A stretch of DNA of 64,000 nt from Bacteroidota bacterium (GCA_013376995.1 JACAAZ010000014.1:1-64000); one strand, 5' to 3'; shown: positions 17,398 through 26,981, counted from the first letter of the stretch. The notes: a model not told the origin generated them from the letters alone. Numbers and translations are program-made.

Positions 17398-17428
17398 CAA
17401 AGATAGAAATCTATTAGCAAATAACAAA
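17398..17428 (-). promoter_or_regulatory. secDF promoter (TTTG-N19-TATCTTTG)
   Basis: The minus strand carries TTTG (17425-17428), 19 bases, then TATCTTTG (17398-17405). This is a complete match to the Bacteroidetes vegetative promoter (-33 TTTG, -7 TAnnTTTG). It lies 48 bases upstream of the secDF ATG and supports that start. Confidence 0.75.
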
Positions 17429-17516
17429 TTGGCAAAAGAAAAGAAAAGAGAACGAATGGGTTAGGGAGGGGTTATGGGGGGTCAATTGTTATTCGATAGT
17501 CATTCAATTGTCATTT

Positions 17517-17530
17517 CCGCCAGCTGGCGG
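17517..17530. repeat. Dispersed palindrome CCGCCAGCTGGCGG, copy 1
   Basis: A perfect 14-bp palindrome sits inside a longer motif, gtcattcaattgtcattt before it and tcattcgattgtc after it. Nearly the same block recurs at 47540-47580 upstream of alaS. The remaining bases of 17429-17828 hold the csp terminator and otherwise no gene that I can see. Confidence 0.7.
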
Positions 17531-17768
17531 ATCATTCGATTGTCGCCCAAAAGTTGTTTTGTGAGCATTCATTAATGGCTAAGCAGAATGCGTAAGAAGC
17601 TTAGTGTAAACAGATAGAGAGATAATATATTGGGTTTTTCAATTCCAGGGAGTAGGAGAAACAATTGAAATTTATTCTAGCGTAGTAATTGCTCTTTTAG
17701 TCCGGCCATTTAATAATGATGGAGCAGATTAAATTTATTATTTAAACTATATGAGATTAATACAGTTT

Positions 17769-17796
17769 AAAAACAAAAAACCCCGCATATGCGGGG
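17769..17796 (-). terminator. Rho-independent terminator of the cold-shock gene
   Basis: A perfect palindrome CCCCGCATATGCGGGG (17781-17796) is followed on the minus strand by a T-rich tract (17769-17780). It starts 33 bases after the cold-shock protein stop. Confidence 0.9.
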
Positions 17797-17828
17797 TAGA
17801 GGAATTTGTGTCAAATACTTTATGTAAA

Positions 17829-18020
17829 CTATGCTTGTTTTACATTAACGGCATTCAATCCTTTTTTTCCTTCTTTAAGCTCAAAGCTTACTACGTCGTT
17901 CTCACTAATCTGATCTACCAATCCGGTAACGTGTACAAAATACTCTGTGCCTGATTCATTGTCTTTAATAAATCCAAATCCTTTGGACTCATTGAAAAAT
18001 TTTACTGTTCCCTGTTTCAT
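17829..18020 (-). CDS. Cold-shock domain protein
   Basis: A 63-residue single cold-shock domain protein with both nucleic-acid-binding motifs: RNP1-like 'SKGFGFI' near residues 13-19 and RNP2-like 'EYFVHV' near 27-32. The ATG at 18020 gives the standard start 'MKQGTVKFFN'. A frame extending to 18068 adds 16 residues that do not belong to the family. It acts as an RNA chaperone. The gene is monocistronic, with its own terminator and a TAnnTTTG box. Confidence 0.93.
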   Translation of the reverse strand: MKQGTVKFFNESKGFGFIKDNESGTEYFVHVTGLVDQISENDVVSFELKEGKKGLNAVNVKQA

Positions 18021-18042
18021 GATGTTTGTTAAAAAATTTTCA

Positions 18043-18050
18043 CAAAGATA
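18043..18050 (-). promoter_or_regulatory. Putative -7 box of the cold-shock gene
   Basis: TATCTTTG on the minus strand, 22 bases before the ATG. A TTTG lies 15 bases further upstream, shorter than the usual spacing. Confidence 0.45.
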
Positions 18051-18094
18051 AGTTTTTTCCTGATACAAATTGCATTATGATTTGCAAGCCTGAA

Positions 18095-18889
18095 TTATTT
18101 AGACAAATTTGCCTGCCTGCTGCCGAATAACAGGTCAAATGACGGCCAGAGTTGCCAGTGATTTCCGAATGGATAACTTCCATAGGTTAAAATATATCCG
18201 CCCTTGATAGTCAGCTTTTTACCAAGCTTCCAGAAGATATTTCCACTATTTTCAGCATTAAAATTCGTTTCATTCCTGGTAACAAAAAATAACCTGATAT
18301 TTTCTTCATAATTCCAATTTTTTAATATCCTTCCCTGGAAAGATGAGCCCACCCGAATGGAAACACCCTTATAATACTGAGCCATCCTGGGGAAAAAAAC
18401 AGGCAGGTCAATAGTAGCCATCGGGTCTATCTTTCCTGTTCTCAATGCTAGCGCAAATCCTCCGGTTAACGAAATAATACCAAGATCATTTATTGTTTTT
18501 GATGCAATTATTCCAGAGTTGATACCTAGCATAAATGGAAAATCAAATTCAGGAGAAATCAGTCCCCCGGTTCCTTTGCGGCTTACTGTGTTAAGGAAAG
18601 CGGAAGGAATGCTCAGTTGATGCTCGCTGCTTACAAGAAATCCGGAATATGATCCAAGCCGGACTTTTATTCCAAGGTTAGGCATTAAAGGCATCAGTAA
18701 TATATTTGAATTTATTTCAAGCTTTTCACTTAATCCATATCTGAAGGGCTGTAGCAACCCGCTTTCCCATTTGCCTTTTTGCATCAGACTGGCTGTATGG
18801 TAACTGCCGCGGGTGAATGGTAATTCTGACTGGGCCATCAAAGAGCCTAAAATGAAGAAATTGATGAGAAATATATACAGATGTTTCAT
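18095..18889 (-). CDS. Exported protein, possible outer-membrane barrel
   Basis: The ATG at 18889 gives a signal peptide ('MKHLYIFLINFFILGSLMAQ'). The mature protein of about 245 residues is rich in alternating aromatic and polar residues and glycine ('GKKLTIKGGYILTYGSYPFG', 'GVSIRVGSSFQGRILKNW'), as in an outer-membrane beta barrel. I recognise no named family. It follows the EEP-fold lipoprotein gene by 47 bases on the same strand and may be co-transcribed with it. Confidence 0.6.
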   Translation of the reverse strand: MKHLYIFLINFFILGSLMAQSELPFTRGSYHTASLMQKGKWESGLLQPFRYGLSEKLEINSNILLMPLMPNLGIKVRLGSYSGFLVSSEHQLSIPSAFLNTVSRKGTGGLISPEFDFPFMLGINSGIIASKTINDLGIISLTGGFALALRTGKIDPMATIDLPVFFPRMAQYYKGVSIRVGSSFQGRILKNWNYEENIRLFFVTRNETNFNAENSGNIFWKLGKKLTIKGGYILTYGSYPFGNHWQLWPSFDLLFGSRQANLSK

Positions 18890-18936
18890 TTTTAACAGGC
18901 TAATTATTTTTATCACGTAATTAAAATCAATTTGGA

Positions 18937-20061
18937 TTATTCACTTTTCAATACGAATCTTGAGCTAACTGCAGCATGGTCTGATAAGGTCAATGCATAT
19001 TGATGCGTTATTGCCGAGTTGGCAACCCACTGAAAATTTGTGAACAGATAGTCGAGCGTGCGATCCCAAAAGTGTCCGGGCCTGGTGGTATGAGTAAAAT
19101 GTTCCAGCTGGTGTTGTTTAAATTCTTCCAGGGGGAAAGCACAGGTATAATTGTCATAGATCGGACGCAGCCATTCCGCTTCCGGAGTGTAGTTACTGCC
19201 TGCTTTATGCTGAGGGTCATCGCCCGGTTGATGATATGATTCACCGGGGCATTTGTCTTCCATGCAAAAATCAGTGGAATCACTTCCGGGAGGAAGTGTG
19301 TTGAAATCGCCACCGGCAACGAAATATTCTCCCAATGCATCCCTTTTGTCAAGTTCAGCTTTGAATTCCTCAAAATGCCTATGCTTTGTATCATCGGTTG
19401 CAAATGCAGATGCATGCAGGTTTAGCAGGGAGAATTCCTTGTATCCCGGAATATGTACTTTAGCTGTTACGATGCATGAATGCAGGTAAAAATAATTGAC
19501 AATCCCGGCCTGGTCGCCTCTTGTGGCCAGGTTAATCCTTTTGGAATCAGTTAATGGCCATGGGGAAAGAATAACAAGGCCCATATCCATCCTGCCTAAT
19601 CCATCGCTGGGGATAAATTCAGATTTCCATTCAGAAACATAGGCTGCATAGTTGAAATAGGTATTATCCAGTATGTACTGAAGTTCATTAATGTAACTTG
19701 TTCGTTTGGAGTTCACATCACATTCCTGCAGGAACAGGATATCAGGGTGCACGGAATCTATTTGTTTAACAATTGCCTCAAGGTGTGGCATAACTTCCTC
19801 CCTGGTGAAAAGTGTATTATTCCCGCAGGCATCTCCAAACCAGGAGTCCCGTCCGATACTGAATCGGATGTTCCAGGTCATCACAGTAATTGCGGCAGTA
19901 TCCAGTTGGGGTGGATCCTTAATCTTTGAAGCTGTATACATAACTGCGTTTTCTTCGCGGTCAAAGCTGGTTGCGAGCGGCTCACAAGAGGAGAACAGCA
20001 GCAATATCAGTATAAATGCGAGCAAGCTATTAGCCTGTGATTTTAATTTGATAACATTCAT
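18937..20061 (-). CDS. Endonuclease/exonuclease/phosphatase-fold lipoprotein
   Basis: A 374-residue protein with an N-terminal lipoprotein-type signal (lipobox-like 'LLFSSC' near residues 21-26). The EEP superfamily motifs appear in order: 'VMTWNIRF' near 60, 'LFLQECD' near 112, 'GGDFNTLP' near 253 and 'LSDHAAVSSRF' near the end. The family cleaves phosphodiester bonds in nucleic acids, inositol phosphates or sphingolipids. The substrate cannot be read from sequence. The location is predicted to be periplasmic or outer-membrane anchored. It is divergent from the FG-GAP gene. Confidence 0.8.
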   Translation of the reverse strand: MNVIKLKSQANSLLAFILILLLFSSCEPLATSFDREENAVMYTASKIKDPPQLDTAAITVMTWNIRFSIGRDSWFGDACGNNTLFTREEVMPHLEAIVKQIDSVHPDILFLQECDVNSKRTSYINELQYILDNTYFNYAAYVSEWKSEFIPSDGLGRMDMGLVILSPWPLTDSKRINLATRGDQAGIVNYFYLHSCIVTAKVHIPGYKEFSLLNLHASAFATDDTKHRHFEEFKAELDKRDALGEYFVAGGDFNTLPPGSDSTDFCMEDKCPGESYHQPGDDPQHKAGSNYTPEAEWLRPIYDNYTCAFPLEEFKQHQLEHFTHTTRPGHFWDRTLDYLFTNFQWVANSAITHQYALTLSDHAAVSSRFVLKSE

Positions 20062-20210
20062 AGTTACATCATTTATTTGGTAAACATACTGAAAAATTGA
20101 GAAATCCGTATTTCTACCGGAGTGATTAATTTGCCGACCTTTGTAACCAACGAGCGGAACTTATTTCATCAAAAGATCTTCCCTGAATTTTACAAAGAAT
20201 TGAAAAGACC

Positions 20211-22454
20211 ATGAAATCCCGACTCTTCTTCTTACTGATATTCGGGTATTCAATCCTGGGATATTCACAGTCCGGGCCTTTATCTATTTTTAATCCCTCC
20301 CAGGTCCCTGTTCTGAATCTCAATGGTGATACACTTGAATATCCATTCGCAGGCGGGCTGAATAACTGTCAATTCGGCAGCATTGACCTGAATATGGACA
20401 ACATTAAGGATCTGATCGTTTTTGACAGGCATGGAAACCGGGTGTTGCCATTTATCAATAACAACATTCCCGGAACTATCAGTTATTCCTATCGCCCTGA
20501 ATTTGCCTCTGAATTGCCTGCAATAAGCCAATGGATAGAATTGCTTGATTATAACGGGGATGGAAAGGAGGATATTTTTACTTATACGACCGGCGGAATA
20601 AAAGTGTTCAGGAATGAAAGCTCAACTTCCCTCAAATTCAGGCAGGTTAGTTTCCCTTACCTGCTTTCCATGCAGGGAAGCACACTTACGAATATCCTTG
20701 TAACCTATGCTGATTACCCTGCAATCGTTGATGTAGATGGTGATGGAGATATGGACATACTGACCTTTTGGGGGTTGGGGTCATTTGTTGAATGGCATAA
20801 AAATATGTCAGAAGAATATTACGGAAATGCTGATTCGCTTGTATTTGTAAAATCATCTACTTGTTGGGGGCGTTTCGCTGAGGGAATTGAATCGAATGAG
20901 ATCAAGCTGGATACCTGTATTGATTTTGGCCAGAAGACTTTAAAGGATTCTGATCCCAAACATACCGGGTCAACCTTATTCGCAAATGATTTCAACCAGG
21001 ATGGAATCATAGATATGGCAATAGGAGATGTTGATTTCCCGGAAGTAATTGAGCTAACCAACAGTGGATCTCAGGATACAGCAATAATGACAGCGCAGAC
21101 AACCAATTTTCCCGGCACTGAACATCCTGTTTATCTTACTTCTTTTCCTGCTATTTGTTCTGCTGACGTAGATAATGACGGAATTAAAGATCTTCTGGTC
21201 TCTTCATTTGACCCAAGCCTCGTCAGATCCCAAAGTGACCATAGCAGCTGGTTATACCTGGCTTCAGCTGATAAAACAATGAATGGCCTATCCTTCCAAT
21301 TCTTGCAGGATGATTTTCTCCAGGATCAGATGATTGATATGGGATCAGGTGCTTATCCTTTATTCTTTGACTTTGATGCTGACGGGTTGCAGGACCTGGT
21401 TATCGGGAATTACGGACAACTTGATTCAAGCTGGATTGATCCAACTTATGGGTTGCAATGTTCTTATATTTCTACTCTTGCCCTATTCAGGAATGTTGGG
21501 ACTGCTGAAAAGCCCGCTTTTCAATTGATAACAAGAGATTACCTCGGACTCAGCAGCCTTGGGATGCAATCCCTCGTTCCATGCGCTGGAGATTTGGATG
21601 GAGATGGAGATACTGATTTGCTTATTGGAAATTCGAAAGGGAAGCTTGTTTACTTTGAAAATACTGCAAATGCCGGCGCACCTGCAAATTTTGTGATGAA
21701 AGATCCTGCTTTTAAGCAAATTGATGTAGGCGATTTTGCCGCACCCCAGCTGATAGACCTGGATAAGGATGGATTAACAGATATTGTTTGCGGAAGGCGT
21801 GACGGGCAACTGAGTTATTACCGAAACACTGGCCCGCAATCCAATCCTGAATTTGAAATAGTCACTGATTCGCTGGGAGGTGTTGATGTTACCAATACTG
21901 CATTGTCTTATTTTGGTTACAGCGTGCCTTACTTTTACCGCGGTAAGGATCAGAGAACTGCATTGTTGGTAGGCTCAGAATTTGGTGAGATATTCTTATA
22001 TGCTGCGATTGATGGTAACCTGGACGGGAAGTTTTTGGCAGAAGGAACAATCGCCGGTATCAATCCGGGGTGGAGATCATCTGTTGCTTTAGCTGACCTG
22101 GATTCGGATCATTTCCCTGATATGATGGTTGGGAATTATTCCGGAGGATTGAACTATTACAGGGGCACAGAGGAAACCCCTTTTGGAATCGCGGATGAGG
22201 GTTTGTCAGCTCCGCCAGGAATGGAACTTTCACCTAATCCTTCGACGAAAAAGGTTCTGATAAACCTTTCTGCTTATGAAATAGGTAGAGCAGATTTGAG
22301 AGCAATGCAGGTTGATGGGAAACAAGTTGCACAACTTAAAGACATCCAATTTCCTTATGTATTGGATATCTCGAAGTATAAAACAGGATTCTACCTTGTA
22401 CAAGTATTAACCGGCAAAGGCATTATTACCGGGAAGATGATAAAGGTTAATTGA
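20211..22454 (+). CDS. FG-GAP/VCBS repeat protein with T9SS sorting domain
   Basis: A 747-residue exported protein with a signal peptide ('MKSRLFFLLIFGYSILGYSQ'). The body holds at least eight FG-GAP/VCBS-type calcium-binding loops, for example 'DYNGDGKEDI', 'DVDGDGDMDI', 'DFNQDGIIDM', 'DFDADGLQDL', 'DLDGDGDTDL' and 'DLDKDGLTDI', consistent with a beta-propeller. The last 80 residues form a type A type IX secretion sorting domain ('ELSPNPSTKKVLINL' to 'GKMIKVN'). It is therefore predicted to cross the outer membrane by T9SS and be attached or released at the surface. Ligand unknown. No enzymatic domain is visible. Confidence 0.85.
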   Translation: MKSRLFFLLIFGYSILGYSQSGPLSIFNPSQVPVLNLNGDTLEYPFAGGLNNCQFGSIDLNMDNIKDLIVFDRHGNRVLPFINNNIPGTISYSYRPEFASELPAISQWIELLDYNGDGKEDIFTYTTGGIKVFRNESSTSLKFRQVSFPYLLSMQGSTLTNILVTYADYPAIVDVDGDGDMDILTFWGLGSFVEWHKNMSEEYYGNADSLVFVKSSTCWGRFAEGIESNEIKLDTCIDFGQKTLKDSDPKHTGSTLFANDFNQDGIIDMAIGDVDFPEVIELTNSGSQDTAIMTAQTTNFPGTEHPVYLTSFPAICSADVDNDGIKDLLVSSFDPSLVRSQSDHSSWLYLASADKTMNGLSFQFLQDDFLQDQMIDMGSGAYPLFFDFDADGLQDLVIGNYGQLDSSWIDPTYGLQCSYISTLALFRNVGTAEKPAFQLITRDYLGLSSLGMQSLVPCAGDLDGDGDTDLLIGNSKGKLVYFENTANAGAPANFVMKDPAFKQIDVGDFAAPQLIDLDKDGLTDIVCGRRDGQLSYYRNTGPQSNPEFEIVTDSLGGVDVTNTALSYFGYSVPYFYRGKDQRTALLVGSEFGEIFLYAAIDGNLDGKFLAEGTIAGINPGWRSSVALADLDSDHFPDMMVGNYSGGLNYYRGTEETPFGIADEGLSAPPGMELSPNPSTKKVLINLSAYEIGRADLRAMQVDGKQVAQLKDIQFPYVLDISKYKTGFYLVQVLTGKGIITGKMIKVN

Positions 22455-22462
22455 TCAATTGA

Positions 22463-23194
22463 TCAGAAGTTGGGTTTCAGGGCATAATGATGATAATAGT
22501 CATCAATCACTGAAGCTGCCTGTGCGGCATCATCCACTAACGTAAAGATGTTCATGTCTTCTTCATTGATGTTCTTTTCTTCCACCAGCCGCTCCTTGAT
22601 CCAGGTAATCAATCCACTCCAATATTCTGTTCCAACCATTACTATTGGAAAGCGAACGAGTTTGTGGGTCTGTATGAGGGTTACTGCTTCGAAAAATTCA
22701 TCCAGCGTTCCAAAGCCTCCCGGCAGGACAATATATCCCTGGGAGTATTTCATAAACATCAGTTTACGGACGAAGAAATAATCGAATGTTATAAGTTTAT
22801 CAGGATCGATAAAAGGATTGGATGATTGCTCGAATGGCAGACGTATATTTAATCCAACAGACTTGCCTCCTCCAAAATGTGCTCCTTTATTAGCAGCTTC
22901 CATTATACCAGGTCCACCGCCGGAAATCACCCCGAAGCCTTTTTTAGTAAGCAGGTAAGCTATTTCCTCAGCTATTTTGTAATACTTATTGTTTGGTTGA
23001 ACACGCGCTGAGCCAAACATGGTGACGCATGGGCCTATCCTGGCCATTTTTTCATAACCGCCTACAATTTCGGCCATGATCTTGAAAACAGACCACGAAT
23101 CATGTGATTTCGTAACATTCCAGTCTTTTTGGGCAATGGCTTCTCTTATGCGGTCTTCTTCGCTAAGGTTAATCAGATCGTCTTCTATATGCAT
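22463..23194 (-). CDS. LOG-family (TIGR00730) nucleotide hydrolase
   Basis: A 243-residue Rossmann-fold protein with the two LOG family signatures, 'GGGPGIMEAANKGAHFGGG' near residues 96-114 and 'PGGFGTLDEFFEA' near 158-170. Plant and bacterial LOG enzymes release free bases from nucleoside 5'-monophosphates (cytokinin activation or nucleotide salvage). Many bacterial members were once labelled lysine decarboxylase. It is convergent with the FG-GAP gene, and both stop codons fall inside one short palindrome. Confidence 0.88.
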   Translation of the reverse strand: MHIEDDLINLSEEDRIREAIAQKDWNVTKSHDSWSVFKIMAEIVGGYEKMARIGPCVTMFGSARVQPNNKYYKIAEEIAYLLTKKGFGVISGGGPGIMEAANKGAHFGGGKSVGLNIRLPFEQSSNPFIDPDKLITFDYFFVRKLMFMKYSQGYIVLPGGFGTLDEFFEAVTLIQTHKLVRFPIVMVGTEYWSGLITWIKERLVEEKNINEEDMNIFTLVDDAAQAASVIDDYYHHYALKPNF

Positions 23195-23344
23195 TTCTAT
23201 GCCTTAAATAAGTTGTTTCACTTTTGCATTAATTCTATAGATTAATATCCAAATCTGTTAAAAGTTATCCGGATTTGAAATAAGGATATAAAATTAGGCA
23301 ATATGTTCATGCTATCAGAATAAGCATTCATTGCGAATCCGGCT

Positions 23345-23950
23345 TCATTTATTCAAGATCAGCTTATCTTGATACTCATTATACTCCCTGAACAGTTGAA
23401 AGATAGAATCTACAGAATACGTGCCTTCCTCTGCTTTCTTCATTATAACAGGATCATCAGCAAAATGCTCTGTAATAAACTTCCGGAGTTTCTCCATAAT
23501 TTTAGGTATCGGAAGCAGGAAGTCACTCCCTGGTTTTTGCAGATAATACCCGCTATAATTATTATCAGCATAGAAACCAATGCCTCCTGTTGAGGTACCA
23601 TTAAAAAAAGTTGTTTGTTGTGAATGATAGTCCTCGAACGAAAGTAGTGAGTAATACCCTCGTACTTCAATGCGGAAGAATCGTTTAGTATTATATTGTT
23701 CCATAAACCATGAAGCATATTCTTTTCCCTGGATTGTGAAACCCTTGACATCGGAAGGACTAAACTTTTTTTCCCGACCATCCGGACTTTTATATTTCAG
23801 GTACATCATATCTTTGAAATGCAGCTCGCCAACAACAGTATCACCTTGAAGCGTAAGATAATATCCATTTATGTAGCATTTAGGCTGGGCGAATGATTTT
23901 AAACCGGACAGTGCCAGGAAGAGAAGGCATAATGTTATAATCCGTTTCAT
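23345..23950 (-). CDS. Exported protein of unknown function
   Basis: A 201-residue protein with a signal peptide ('MKRIITLCLLFLALSGLKSFAQ'). The mature domain starts 'GYYLTLQGDTVVGELHFKDM', a pattern common to uncharacterised Bacteroidetes exported proteins. The C-terminal third is helical and charged. No catalytic motif is recognised. It sits between uvrA and the LOG gene on the same strand, with gaps of about 130-150 bases. Confidence 0.6.
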   Translation of the reverse strand: MKRIITLCLLFLALSGLKSFAQPKCYINGYYLTLQGDTVVGELHFKDMMYLKYKSPDGREKKFSPSDVKGFTIQGKEYASWFMEQYNTKRFFRIEVRGYYSLLSFEDYHSQQTTFFNGTSTGGIGFYADNNYSGYYLQKPGSDFLLPIPKIMEKLRKFITEHFADDPVIMKKAEEGTYSVDSIFQLFREYNEYQDKLILNK

Positions 23951-24084
23951 ATTGAAATTGATTATTACAACAATTATTATTTATGTCAGCCGCTAGTAAT
24001 ATTTAATAAAGAGCAATCCTTCTCCAGCAGGCTTATCAAATAGTCATTTGTAACCAGGAAAGGTCAATTGAAGTTTGAGTTTTA

Positions 24085-26949
24085 TTACAGTACTTCTTTG
24101 AGGTACTGAGCAGTATAGCTGTCCGTATTTTTCACCAACTGTTCTGGTGTTCCTTCAGCCACAATCATTCCGCCCCTTATTCCTCCGTCAGGGCCTAGGT
24201 CGATGATATAATCTGCAACCTTAATAACTTCAAGGTTATGCTCAATCACTAACACTGTATTTCCTCTTTCAACCAGTTTGTTCAGCACATCCAATAGTAC
24301 ATTAACATCTTCAAAGTGCAGCCCGGTTGTTGGTTCATCAAGGATATAAAGTGTCCGCCCAGTGTCCCGCTTTGAAAGTTCAGTTGCGAGCTTTACCCTT
24401 TGGGCTTCTCCTCCTGAAAGCGTTGTCGATTGCTGGCCGAGGGTAATATAGCCGAGGCCGACCTCATTCAGGGTACGGATCTTTTGAAGAATAGTGTGAA
24501 TGTTTGAAAAGAAGTCGACAGCCTGTTCGATGGTCATGTTGAGCACATCGTTGATCGATTTGCCCTTGTACCGAACTTCCAGTGTTTCCCGGTTGTAGCG
24601 TTTGCCTTCGCATTCTTCGCAAGGGACGTGAACATCGGGCAGGAAATTCATTTCGATCACCCGCACACCGGCACCCTGGCAGGTTTCGCATCTTCCACCT
24701 TTTACATTGAAGGAGAAACGACCGGGTTTGTAGCCCCTGATTTTTGATTCAGGCAAAGCTGTGAAAAGTTTCCGGATCTCATCAAAGACCCCCGTATAAG
24801 TCGCCGGGTTTGAACGCGGGGTTCTCCCAATCGGGGATTGGTCTATCTCGATAACCTTATCAATCTTATCTATTCCCTGGATTGAATCGTATGGCAGGGG
24901 CTTGTGCTCAGAACGATAAAAATGCTTACTAAGGATAGGGTAGAGGGTTTCATTTATCAGGCTGGATTTTCCACTCCCGGAAACACCTGTTATGCATACA
25001 AATACTCCTAATGGAAGCTTTAGATCTACGTTCTTTAGATTGTTTCCTTTGGCCCCAGACAGAAGCATGAAGTCTCCGTTTGATTTTCGCCTTTTTGCCG
25101 GAACAACAATTTGCTTTTTCCCGCTCAGGTAATTGCAGGTGATGCTGTCAAGTTTGAGCAGTTCCTGGGGTGTACCCGTAACTACTATCCTTCCCCCGTG
25201 TGTTCCGGCCCCCGGTCCTATATCCACTACAAAGTCGGCAGCCATAATCATATCCTTGTCGTGTTCAACAACGATAACTGAATTTCCTGTATCTCTCAAA
25301 TCATTCAGCGCTTTGATCAGCCTGTGGTTATCCCTTTGATGAAGACCGATGCTGGGTTCATCAAGGATGTACATCACACCGACAAGTTGAGAGCCAATCT
25401 GGGTGGCAAGGCGAATACGTTGTGATTCGCCACCGGATAAGGATCCTGACGGGCGCCCGATTGTGAGGTAGTCAAGGCCTACATCCAGCAGAAAACCAAG
25501 CCTGTTGCGGATCTCCCTGATAATTTCATGTCCAATTAGCTTCTTGCGTTCATCCAGCAACTCTTCCAATTCGTCAAACCACGCCGCAAGACTGGTAAGA
25601 TCCATTTCTGAAAGCTCCGCAATGTTCTTGTTCCCAACGAGGAAACAGAGGGCTTCTTTCTTCAGGCGGCTCCCCTGGCAAACCGGGCAGTGGACCTTAT
25701 TCATAAAACCATCAGCCCAACGTTTTAGTCCCTCTGATGAACCTGATTCTGTCTGATTAAGAATATGCTGGACAATGCCTTCAAAATTCAGCGAATAGGT
25801 TGAAGTGACCCCGAGGTAGTCATGAGCTACCTTGATCACTTCGTCGGATCCATGCAGAATCGTTTGAATTGCATCTTCCGGAACTTCTTCCAGTGGAGTG
25901 TCAAGGTTGAAATGGTATTTGTGTGCAATTGCTTCCAATTGACGGAATATCCATGAAGGTTTGTATTCGCCGATTGGAACAAGACCACCTTTACGGATAC
26001 TTTTTTTAGGGTCAGGGATTATCTTGGTAAAATCCACTTCAGAGATCACTCCGAGGCCTTTGCAATGCGGGCAATAACCGTAAGGTGAATTAAAGGAGAA
26101 GGTGTTTGGCTCAGGTTCCTCGAATGAGATGCCCGTCTGGGGATCCATCAGCAGCCTGCTATAATGATGAGTTTCATAGCTGGTAAGATCAAGGACCATC
26201 AGCATACCCTTGCCATGCCTTAAAGCTGTAAGAACTGAGGTGGAAATTCGTTGTGAGGATTTGCCACTTACATCAATATCATCAATTATAATCTCAATAT
26301 CATGGGTTTTATAACGGTCGACCTGCATGCCAAATGCGAGGGGAGTAATAACCCCATCAATCCTGACCTTTGTAAACCCTTGTTTCCTGACTTGTTCGAA
26401 CAACTCTCGGTAATGCCCTTTCCGCCCTTTTACGAGGGGAGAGAGAATGTGGATCTTCTTTTTTGAGAACTGGGTTTGGATCAATTCTACAATTTGGCTG
26501 TCGCTGTAACGAACCATCTGGTGTCCGCTGGAGGGTGAAAATGCATCACCAATTCGGGCATATAGGAGACGAAGGAAATCATAAATCTCAGTTATTGTTC
26601 CTACGGTTGACCGGGGATTACGGTTCGTGGTTTTCTGTTCTATGGAGATTACCGGGCTTAAGCCGGTGATCTTGTCAACATCGGGGCGTTCAATATCACC
26701 TATAAATTGTCGGGCATAGGCTGAGAAGGTCTCCATATACCTGCGCTGACCTTCGGCATAAATGGTGTCGAAAGCCAGTGATGATTTTCCACTGCCGCTT
26801 AGCCCGGTAATAACAACAAGTTTGTTCCTGGGAATGACAAGATCAACGTTTTTCAGGTTATGAACCCTTGCTCCGAAAATCTCGAGGTTATCTTCGGGTT
26901 CCAGTAAGAGGGGAGTATCGGGAAGTGTATGATTAATAAGCGATTCCAT
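24085..26949 (-). CDS. uvrA: Excinuclease ABC subunit A
   Basis: A 954-residue UvrA of normal length. The first ATPase half has Walker A 'GLSGSGKSSLAFDT' near residues 49-62 and the signature 'LSGGESQRIRLATQIG'. The second half has 'GVSGSGKSSLINET' and 'LSGGEAQRVKLATELS' with Walker B 'LYILDEPTTGLHFED'. Zinc-binding cysteines are present in 'CPHCKGLG' with 'CPVCQGS', and in 'CETCQGAG' with 'CEECEG'. It recognises damage in nucleotide excision repair. It lies 32 bases downstream of the lytic transglycosylase gene, perhaps by read-through. Confidence 0.97.
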   Translation of the reverse strand: MESLINHTLPDTPLLLEPEDNLEIFGARVHNLKNVDLVIPRNKLVVITGLSGSGKSSLAFDTIYAEGQRRYMETFSAYARQFIGDIERPDVDKITGLSPVISIEQKTTNRNPRSTVGTITEIYDFLRLLYARIGDAFSPSSGHQMVRYSDSQIVELIQTQFSKKKIHILSPLVKGRKGHYRELFEQVRKQGFTKVRIDGVITPLAFGMQVDRYKTHDIEIIIDDIDVSGKSSQRISTSVLTALRHGKGMLMVLDLTSYETHHYSRLLMDPQTGISFEEPEPNTFSFNSPYGYCPHCKGLGVISEVDFTKIIPDPKKSIRKGGLVPIGEYKPSWIFRQLEAIAHKYHFNLDTPLEEVPEDAIQTILHGSDEVIKVAHDYLGVTSTYSLNFEGIVQHILNQTESGSSEGLKRWADGFMNKVHCPVCQGSRLKKEALCFLVGNKNIAELSEMDLTSLAAWFDELEELLDERKKLIGHEIIREIRNRLGFLLDVGLDYLTIGRPSGSLSGGESQRIRLATQIGSQLVGVMYILDEPSIGLHQRDNHRLIKALNDLRDTGNSVIVVEHDKDMIMAADFVVDIGPGAGTHGGRIVVTGTPQELLKLDSITCNYLSGKKQIVVPAKRRKSNGDFMLLSGAKGNNLKNVDLKLPLGVFVCITGVSGSGKSSLINETLYPILSKHFYRSEHKPLPYDSIQGIDKIDKVIEIDQSPIGRTPRSNPATYTGVFDEIRKLFTALPESKIRGYKPGRFSFNVKGGRCETCQGAGVRVIEMNFLPDVHVPCEECEGKRYNRETLEVRYKGKSINDVLNMTIEQAVDFFSNIHTILQKIRTLNEVGLGYITLGQQSTTLSGGEAQRVKLATELSKRDTGRTLYILDEPTTGLHFEDVNVLLDVLNKLVERGNTVLVIEHNLEVIKVADYIIDLGPDGGIRGGMIVAEGTPEQLVKNTDSYTAQYLKEVL

Positions 26950-26981
26950 AGGGGGGGCGTCACCAGGCTGACCTGGAATAA

